Source of the DNA: Schizochytrium sp. CCTCC M209059
Taxonomy: Eukaryota > Sar > Bigyra > Thraustochytrida > Thraustochytriidae
Assembly (NCBI GenBank): GCA_000818945.1
Contig: KN805374.1
Span: 177,609-241,608, forward strand
Direction: 5' to 3'
DNA: 64,000 nt
Shown here piece after piece: positions 57,487 through 64,000 of this stretch (position 1 is the stretch's first letter; each line of letters begins with the position of its first letter). The position numbers and the translations under genes were made by a program. The notes beneath the pieces were generated by a model, which made no database searches, was not told where the DNA came from, and was given only the letters and a program-made list of their open reading frames with translations.

Positions 57487-57507
57487 CAGCAGCAGCAGCA
57501 GCAGCAG
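57487..57507 (+). repeat. (CAG)7 one base before the NDUFS7 start codon
   Basis: Seven CAG units, then G, then the ATG. The repeat forms the last part of the 5' leader. Confidence 0.95.
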
Positions 57508-57508
57508 G

Positions 57509-58652
57509 ATGCTCGCTCGCATGGTGCTTGCGTCGCGCGGCGCTGCGCAGCCGGCGACGATGAAGATGGCCCTCGGCAAAGCTCTGGCGCCCGCGGCCGC
57601 GAAGACCCTGCCGCGCGCGGCGGTCGCCGCGCAGGCGGCGCGCGGCTTCCACGCCGGCACGCCCACGCAAAAGGACCAGGGCGGCGCCTCTAGCATCGAC
57701 AGCCTCCTGCACAAGGGCAAGGACGGCGTTGAGTTCGCCGTCACGCAGCTCGACAATGTCGTCAACTGGGCGCGAAAGGGCTCGCTCTGGCCTATGACGT
57801 TCGGTCTCGGTACGTTGGAAATTGGACTTCACATGAATGTTATTGCGTGAAGAACACGTGAGGCAAGGACTTGGCGACTAACGTGTCTTTTTTCGTGAAT
57901 CTTTTTGACCATTGCTTGCCCTGCTTTCTGGACACGCTTATTTTGCTTTTGAAAACCTTGCACAGCTTGCTGCGCTGTCGAGATGATGCACACGCAGGCC
58001 TCGCGCTATGATATGGATCGCTTTGGTATCGTCTTTCGCGCATCTCCTCGCCAGAGTGATGTCATGATTGTTGCCGGTACTCTCACCAACAAGATGGCTC
58101 CGGCATTGCGCAAGGGTACGTGAAAATAATTTCTTTAGAGGTGCTGCGAGATCCGTGAAAGAATGGAAATAGGAGGAAACGGGGGAAGAGCAATCTTATA
58201 CTGACGAGTTTTTCTCCTCTGCTCCTCTTGTGCCGATGCGATGTGTGCTACGCTTTGCTTTTCGTTTTTTGCTCTTTTTTTTTTTTTTACAAACCTGCAG
58301 TCTACGATCAGATGCCCGAGCCCCGTTGGGTTGTTTCCATGGGTAGCTGCGCCAACGGTGGCGGCTACTACCATTACTCGTACTCGGTCGTCCGCGGATG
58401 TGACAGAGTAAGTCTTTCAAATTTTCCGTGCTCGCATCGACAAGTTTTGGAGTGTATCTTGCAGAGACTAACGTGTCGTGTCTTGGAATTTCGCTGCATT
58501 TTTATCTTCAATTCATGCCCAATCAGATTGTGCCGGTTGACGTCTACGTCCCCGGCTGCCCGCCGACCGCGGAGGCTCTCCTCTACGGCCTCCTCCAGCT
58601 TCAGAAGAAGGTCAAGTCAAACCGTTCGCTCACCCTGCGTCTGCGTAGATAA
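57509..58652 (+). CDS. NDUFS7: NADH:ubiquinone oxidoreductase subunit NDUFS7 (PSST/NuoB, 20 kDa)
   Basis: Four exons: 57509-57809, 57966-58115, 58301-58407 and 58527-58652. The introns have donors GTACGT, GTACGT and GTAAGT and CAG acceptors, all phases matching; product 227 residues. The N-terminus (MLARMVLASRGAAQ to about residue 47) is an Arg/Ala-rich mitochondrial presequence ending ARGFHAG. The core is almost textbook: MTFGLACCAVEMMH, RYDMDRFGIVFRASPRQSDV, TLTNKMAPALRK, MGSCANGGGYYHYSYSVVRG, VPGCPPTAEALLYGLLQLQ. Ligands of the 4Fe-4S cluster N2 are C102, C103, C167 and C197. Role: last iron-sulfur subunit of complex I, passing electrons to ubiquinone at the Q site; peripheral arm in the mitochondrial matrix. 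It is the most intron-rich gene here. Confidence 0.97.
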
Positions 58653-58669
58653 ACATACAACTTTTCCAG

Positions 58670-59165
58670 TCATGATGCTATTCTATGTCCATTGTTCTTT
58701 TGCTTCGAAATGGAGAGCATGTCTTGCGCAAAAACTTGGGCTCGATAGTGCTCTTCAATAGCTGCTGAAAACGTTTCTTCTGGTGGCTCCCTTTTACCCT
58801 CTTTTTCCTTTTTAGCGAGTCTTGCGGCTGCTGCGTTTGATTCTTTCTGTTGAACCTGGACAACCGTTTCATTAAGCTTGAAGTCGAACGTGAGTTAATA
58901 TAAATAAATGCCACGTCAAAGAAACCCAGGGGTTTGACTGCTGAAAAGCTGCATTTAATGCCTCTCGAACCGTTTTCGTTTCGAGTCCTCGATTGCACGT
59001 TGCATTTCATCGAGATCGACCAACCGAGTTCTGCTCTCCGCTCGAATCATGATGTTGCTCTTTATGTTTGGACTTTTGTTCAGATCATCAATCTCAGGCT
59101 AGTATCATGGACTGTAGAGGCCTAAATTTGCCTTTTAAGACTGGGTTGTGGGTAGTGGGCGCCAT
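58670..59165 (-). pseudogene. Possible decayed or unresolved gene
   Basis: On the minus strand, coding-like segments lie in succession but in different frames: MAPTTHNPVLKGKFRPLQ from 59165, then EIDDLNKSPNIKSN with MIRAESRTRLVDLDEMQRAI, then LNETVVQVQQKESNAAAARL ending at stop 58670. A one-base shift separates the first two. A candidate acceptor (TTCAAG at 58877-58882) precedes the last, but no good donor (GTRNGT) fits in phase. Either a frameshifted pseudogene, or a real gene with unusual splicing or assembly errors. No family recognised. Confidence 0.25.
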
Positions 59166-62100
59166 GAGATTTAAATTTATTGAATGCCTTTATCCACCAT
59201 CACCACACGTCAGACCTCCGACGCAATTAGTCATCGCATTCGCGCCTTGCGCGATCTGATATTATTCACAGCAGCTCGTGACGTAAGGTGGACGTGCGAT
59301 GCTTTCATAAGCCATTCGCAATCACAGCCCCCAGGCCCTCACTACTTTGTTAAACAAGGAAAATGGTGATACAAGGATTTCTCGCGGCTGACTGCACGAG
59401 GAGGCTACAAGAAGCGCCGATTTGAGAAAATGGCTCCGACCTGCCTGAATGGATGGATGACGAAATGGTGTTGAACTTAAAGTAAAAGGTGAACCGCTGC
59501 TATTCAACTCGAGTCGCGTGAACTCACAGAAATTCTATTGCAGCCCTGAAGTTTTGTTGTCCAGTCATCTCGTAGACGCTGACGCGACGAGAGTCCCTCA
59601 ACGCACGGCCCGCGTGGGTGCTTGCCAGTCTCGATGCGTCGTTCTGCGTCGTACAAGTCTTCACACTTTACCAGCACGGGCAGCCAGGGGGGAGGAGGAG
59701 GGAGGGGGGGGGGAGAAGGCGCGATTTGGGGGCTGCATGGGGTTAGCTTAGATGGACCTAGGTTACTCCTTAATTTCTCGGAGGAAAGCGCTTGAAACAG
59801 CCCGACAATTCTGATCCTATCGCCGGCACTTGCGATCTGCCCGTAGGCTTGAGCCTAGATGGGCTTAGGCTTGCTCGATGTCTAATGCGGTAAATACCGC
59901 AGTCCACAAGGCCCCGTGTTAGCCTGCCCGGGAAGAAAGCAAGAGTGCGAACGTATAGTTAGAGCGCCCTCGGGACTCACATCAGGTCGTCGAGATCAAT
60001 TTCAAAGCTAGCAGCTTGTGAGTATGGAAGCAAAACTTGCGCTCTGATGCGCTTACGCCTGTCATGAAGTAAAAGCTTCACGAAACCCATCCCCCTGGCA
60101 GGCCGGGAGCCAGGCAGGCAGCAGGGCAGGGCAGGGCAAGGTATGGCAGGGCAAATCAGGGCGCGCGCCCAATAATGCCGTCAAATGTGCTGGAGCCACA
60201 CTTTTTAAAGTCTTGTGCGACTTGCTAACTGGACGAAACAGGCTGCTCAGAAAATCTTGGTAGGAACGGTGAGCTAAGCACGTCCATCGTAATATACTTC
60301 TTCTATATCCATCAATTTACCTACTGCCTAACTCTCTACCTACTGCCGCTCATCACCTTCCTTTCCTTTCCACTCAAGAGTGGCATACTCGCACTCAGCC
60401 AGAGCAGCACGCAACTGCAACACGCAGCACGCAGATTCACAACCACTGGCACTGAAGCAGTTGGACAGAAACAGAGTGTCTCCTCAACCTAAAGGCGACT
60501 AGGACTCTATCATACTGTTATACGTATCGCCTAACCATTTTCTATGGGCAACCTTCCCAAAGTTTCCCTCTGAAGAGTATAAACAAAAAAAATTCCGTTG
60601 AAAAAAAGTTCTCGCAAGGCGCGGTGCACGGACTCGAATTTACGGACTCTAAACATCGGGACCGGACAGAATCGCGTGCACAGGCGAAGTGCGACGCGCC
60701 TCGGCAAAGTCCTGGCCTTGGTGAGGTCTGAGTCCGCTGGCCGCTTGGATGGACAGCTTTCGACATCTTGCGCTCGCACGCAGCGGCGGCCGGCTTCAGC
60801 TCCAGCTGCAACTATCAAAGAAGTTGATTTCTTTAGCCTTTTCTTTTTCTGTGGTATAGTTCGTCTCCTGAGTCTCGTCGCTGCGCGCAGCCAACTCGTC
60901 GTCGGCCTTCCGGACGGAGCTCCGCGCCGCGCAGCTGCGTCGAATGCTTTGGCCGCACTTTCCGCACGCGCCAATTCGGAAGCGCACTCGCATTGCTCAT
61001 CCATCTATTCGTCTGTCGCCGCCCCCAAAGCCACCTCCGTGGCCTAAGCTTGCTCGGTCAGCAGCCGCAGCCGCAGCACGCCAAAAGAATTGAAAGAGGG
61101 TGAGTAATAAAAAGCCGAAAAGCTTTAAAACTTTAGAAGAAAAAAAAAAGAGCGCGTGAGCGCGTGAGGACACACTTCCTTGTAGCGCGAACGTGGCGAG
61201 CGCTCGTTCGACTAGACAGTCCTGGAGGCGACGCGATAGCATAAAACAAGCACGCTCGAGCAGTAGAAAAGCAGCAGGATCTGTCCCTCGTCGCCACCTT
61301 CGTGATTGGAGTAACGGCGAGTCAATTTGAGCGTGCGTCCACCAAAGTTCGCGGTGCGGCCGCGCGAAGTCTGCCGGGCGGCGCGGCCAGTGCAGCCAAG
61401 CAGCCCCACAGAAAGCAAGACTTGGAACCTCTTTCACACCCATTATTTTTATACCGAGGGCGCGGGAGACTGGAAGGCGAAGGCTAAATGCAGGCAGAAA
61501 AACTGGCAAGATGGCAGCGCAGCAAGCCCTGCTTTGTCTGCGCTGAGGTCACCTGCGTCAAGCCGACGCAGGCACGGGCGAACGGGCGGGCAAACGAGCA
61601 GTGGTCAAAACAAAAGCAGTCAAGCGTGATCGATGCTGGTCTATCCATTTGGCCTTTGGAAAGTCTTGAAACCACGAAGATACCGGCGCGGACGCAGCTC
61701 GCGGGTCTCTTAACGCAAGGCCACGCCATACTTTGCTGCAATCGCGCCGCTGGTGTAGGAATAAGACCAAAAAGGGTGTGGAGAGGAGAGGAGGAGGGGG
61801 GGTGTGGTGGGCGGCGAAATCCAGTCGCGGTGGACGGCAATGAGTGACATGGGGTCGCGAAACCCATTCCATCCCATTCTGTGCACTGGTGAATTTACAA
61901 ATATTTGGAAGCATTGCGTCTTGCAAAAATGGACCTGCGCGGAGTTCGACGGACTTTAGAAGAAAATCTCCTGCTCTGTCTCAGAAAGAGAGGCGAGAGG
62001 AGAATAAAAAAGGGCAAGGAGAGCGAGAGCGAGCGAGCGAGAGAGAGCGAGAGAGAGAGCACGCGAGTTCGCGCGAGATTGTCCTACGCGCTTGCACGCG

Positions 62101-62686
62101 GAAAAATTTGAAAAGGGCCGGCTAAGCGATCGAAAGAAAACGCCATCGGGTTCAGGGTGACGTGCGCAAATTGATGGCCAGCCGGCATTCGGCCTTGTCT
62201 GTCCGTCGGCGCAAATCGGCAAAAATCAGCCGTCCAGTCGTCGCGCTCACTCGGCTCGTTCCAAACAGGAAGCACCCTCCTTCGCTCTTTCATCCAGCAG
62301 AGGCTGCTCGGCCACGACGTCTCATCATTTGCAAACAAACCACTAATTGTCCTTCCGCCAAGGCTGGGCACCTCCTCGCCTGACTCAACGAGGGACGGAA
62401 ACAAAAAAGGATAAGAAGGAGGAGGAGGTTGACTGCCTCGAGCCATCAATCAAGGCTGGCTGCCCTGTCAAGGTGACTCGCCTTGACTTGACTGCAGAGC
62501 TCGGACAAACTTTGACTTGTTGCGCAGCTCCTCATTCGACCGATTGCTTCCTCTAGGTGTCTGCCTCGATCAGAAGCACTCACACAAATCACTAATCGTC
62601 TGCCATAGCGCAGACCTGACGCCCCAAAAGCCAGGCAGACTGAGAATCCACCTCGTTGCGGCAAAAAGAGACGGCACCATACCACA
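59166..62686. other. Gene-poor region
   Basis: About 3.5 kb without a supported gene. It holds a perfect 7-bp-stem inverted repeat (TGCGGTA-AA-TACCGCA) near 59886-59901, GGGCA repeats at about 60108-60165, a G-run near 59705 and a GAGC/GA-rich block at 62020-62065. A minus-strand frame at 60796-60993 has a coding-like middle but no family. I see no clear tRNA or rRNA. Confidence 0.5.
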
Positions 62687-63919
62687 ATGATGAAGAGCTC
62701 GCGATTTTTCACGAGCATGCGCGAGCTCGATCAAGAATCGGCGGCGTCGAGCCAGGCGAAGTCCGATGAAAGTTCTTCTGGACCCGCAGAGCACCCTGCG
62801 AAGACAGACTTCAACAGTAAACGGGCGGCGTTTGCCCAAGACGTGCAGCTGCAGAAGATTTCCTTCCGCAGCGGCAAGACTGTGTCACCGCTCGTCTTTC
62901 GACGAACCATGCTCGCCTTTGGTTTCGTTGTCGGCATTATCACCTTCGCCGTTCCTGTGGCTGGATTCCAGGGCGTGCTTGGTGTTTCTATTCTCGTCGC
63001 CTGCATTCTCTATTTGAGTCACCGATTTCCAGGATTGGTTGGCAATTTTGGCAGCAGTACAAAGTACTTTCTTTTTGGCGTCACAATTGGAGTGGACCTC
63101 ATCCCCTTGTACCAGCTCAGCACGTATCTTGTCAAAGGAATCGAGGGCGGTCTGTTGGCTCGCAGCGACGACGGAGCGGACCTCGAGGCGAGCGCAGCAT
63201 GCGCGCAGCGGCACCAATTTTCCATCCAAGCTCGCTGCTACGAGGAAGGTCGTGTTTTTCCTGGAGCTCAGTTTCCGCGCTATCGCTTCTTCTTTTGGAT
63301 GCACGTCGTTGGCGCTTCGCTTGCGCTCTTCCTGGGAATCCTTTTGTTTTATACACCATTTCGCCGCTCGTATCGCGCAGCGCATCGCGCCATTGGTCGT
63401 GTCTACGCCGTGTCAATCTTGGCCTCTGCGACTGGGTCCTTCTGGCTTGGTCTCACGTCGGAAGGTGGTCTCGCGGTGAATGCCACTTTTGTTGTAGTCA
63501 GCGTGTTTTGGTTCGTCAGCATCATTGTGGCGGTATATTTTGCGGTTCGCCGCAACATTGTTCGCCACAAGGCCTGGATGGTGCGCAACTATTGGGGTGT
63601 GACGTGGGGCTCGACCTCTCTCCGATGGCAGCTCGAGTTTTTTTACAAGGGACTCGAAATCCCATTTCAAGTGGCCTATTCGTTTGCTGTGGTGACCTCC
63701 TTGCTCCCGGTCATTGTGCTCGTCGAGTTTTACATCCACAAGTATCACTATCCGGCGTACGAGGAGGCCACCGATGACATCGCAGACCTTGACGACTTTG
63801 ATTTTCAATGCGCAAAGCAGGATACGGACAGCGAACAGGACGAACAGCTTCCGACTGAGGCCTCCCACGATGGCGGCGCCGCGACGACATCTACTTCTTC
63901 TGCCCTCGTCCACGCCTAG
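62687..63919 (+). CDS. DUF2306-type multi-pass membrane protein
   Basis: A 410-residue single exon from ATG 62687 (MMKSSRFFTSM). A Ser/Glu-rich cytoplasmic N-terminus of about 70 residues precedes some seven or eight membrane helices: MLAFGFVVGIITFAVPVAGF, GVLGVSILVACILYL, YFLFGVTIGVDLIPLYQL, FFFWMHVVGASLALFLGILL, VYAVSILASATGSFWLGL, FVVVSVFWFVSIIVAVYF and SFAVVTSLLPVIVLVEFYI. Conserved His/Arg positions HRAIGRVYA and RHKAWMVRNYWG are the signature of DUF2306, a family with paired His residues reminiscent of b-type-cytochrome-like membrane proteins. An acidic tail of about 60 residues ends the protein. A loop with three Cys (AACAQRHQFSIQARC) sits between helices 3 and 4. Function unknown; redox or transport has been suggested only by analogy. 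Confidence 0.82.
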   Translation: MMKSSRFFTSMRELDQESAASSQAKSDESSSGPAEHPAKTDFNSKRAAFAQDVQLQKISFRSGKTVSPLVFRRTMLAFGFVVGIITFAVPVAGFQGVLGVSILVACILYLSHRFPGLVGNFGSSTKYFLFGVTIGVDLIPLYQLSTYLVKGIEGGLLARSDDGADLEASAACAQRHQFSIQARCYEEGRVFPGAQFPRYRFFFWMHVVGASLALFLGILLFYTPFRRSYRAAHRAIGRVYAVSILASATGSFWLGLTSEGGLAVNATFVVVSVFWFVSIIVAVYFAVRRNIVRHKAWMVRNYWGVTWGSTSLRWQLEFFYKGLEIPFQVAYSFAVVTSLLPVIVLVEFYIHKYHYPAYEEATDDIADLDDFDFQCAKQDTDSEQDEQLPTEASHDGGAATTSTSSALVHA

Positions 63920-64000
63920 ACTAAAAGCTGGTTAACAAAGTTGAACATTGTTTTGCATGATTGTTTGGTGAGGCTTGGAGCAAGGGCGGGGGTAAGGGTG

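Larger units (their letters stand above)
55790..57508. other. Divergent intergenic region between amine oxidase and NDUFS7
   Basis: Includes a TTC/CTTCTT and TCTCCTT microsatellite block at 55980-56075 that may still be part of the amine oxidase 5' region. TAGGCCTA lies at 56932-56939. The last 200 bp are the NDUFS7 promoter and leader. No additional gene supported. Confidence 0.5.

Noticed and set aside
59950..60010. tRNA-like string (TAGTTAGAGCGCC) in the gene-poor region
   Set aside because: The downstream sequence lacks a TTCRANNC T-loop and the arms do not pair, so no cloverleaf forms.
60620..60665. GGACTCGAATTTA, resembling a reverse-strand T-arm
   Set aside because: No matching T-stem, anticodon stem or acceptor stem on either strand.
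60796..60993. Minus-strand frame with coding-like RKADDELAARSDETQE segment
   Set aside because: Only 65 codons, no supporting splice sites or neighbours in phase, no family match.

Overview
This window is nuclear DNA of a compact eukaryotic genome. Most genes are single-exon. The few introns are short (75-249 nt) with GTACGT, GTAAGT or GTGAGT donors and CAG-type acceptors. Genes lie on both strands with no operon logic, and many neighbours are divergent or convergent pairs. The protein set fits a heterotrophic stramenopile, most likely a labyrinthulomycete (thraustochytrid): a Ser/Pro/Thr-tailed GPI-type surface protein, a plant-type tRNA ligase, 3-hydroxyanthranilate dioxygenase, and an intron-containing nuclear gene for complex I subunit NDUFS7. 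The lineage is an inference from gene style; no rRNA or other marker gene is present.

Layout. 1-1221 (-) is the 5' part of a pentameric ligand-gated ion channel homologue that runs off the left edge. 2664-3677 (+) is a predicted N-myristoylated protein. 4112-4996 (-) is a fructosamine-3-kinase-like protein, divergent from 5408-6790 (+), a C2H2 finger plus ankyrin protein. After a gene-poor 2.3 kb come a GPI-anchored mucin-like protein (9146-10003, +), RNase H2 subunit B (10340-11474, -, two exons), a membrane-tethered M14 carboxypeptidase (12033-13610, -), a tripartite plant-type tRNA ligase (14576-18154, -) and a BAR-like protein with a ten-copy peptide repeat (18523-21108, -). A 328-N gap removes the 5' end of a PPTC7-type PP2C phosphatase (22732-23768, +). 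Next are a five-EF-hand protein (24604-26691, -), a TPR/BAR-like/SBF2 protein with a polyQ tract (27199-29712, -), a mitochondrial LEA-like protein (31321-32292, +) and a small two-exon membrane protein (32563-33096, +).

The most unusual block is 33508-44634 (-): three head-to-tail paralogues of about 1000 residues, each combining an N-terminal membrane segment, a Blc-type lipocalin domain, ankyrin repeats, a central membrane region and a UbiB/ABC1 (ADCK-type) atypical kinase. The kinase halves of copies 1 and 2 are almost identical in DNA while their N-terminal halves have diverged, which points to recent gene conversion or very recent partial duplication.

To the right lie 3-hydroxyanthranilate 3,4-dioxygenase (47157-48086, +), a leucine-rich-repeat protein (48466-50376, -), an FRG-domain protein (51554-53173, +), a flavin amine oxidase (53522-55789, -), NDUFS7 with four exons (57509-58652, +), a possible decayed gene (58670-59165, -), about 3.5 kb with no convincing gene, and a DUF2306 multi-pass membrane protein (62687-63919, +).

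The genes do not form one pathway. Recurrent themes are mitochondria and redox (NDUFS7, LEA, PPTC7, the UbiB kinases, amine oxidase, dioxygenase) and membrane shaping or signalling (two BAR-like proteins, EF-hand protein, ion channel). Intergenic DNA is rich in tetranucleotide and CAG/CTG microsatellites, and the palindrome TAGGCCTA recurs outside coding sequence.
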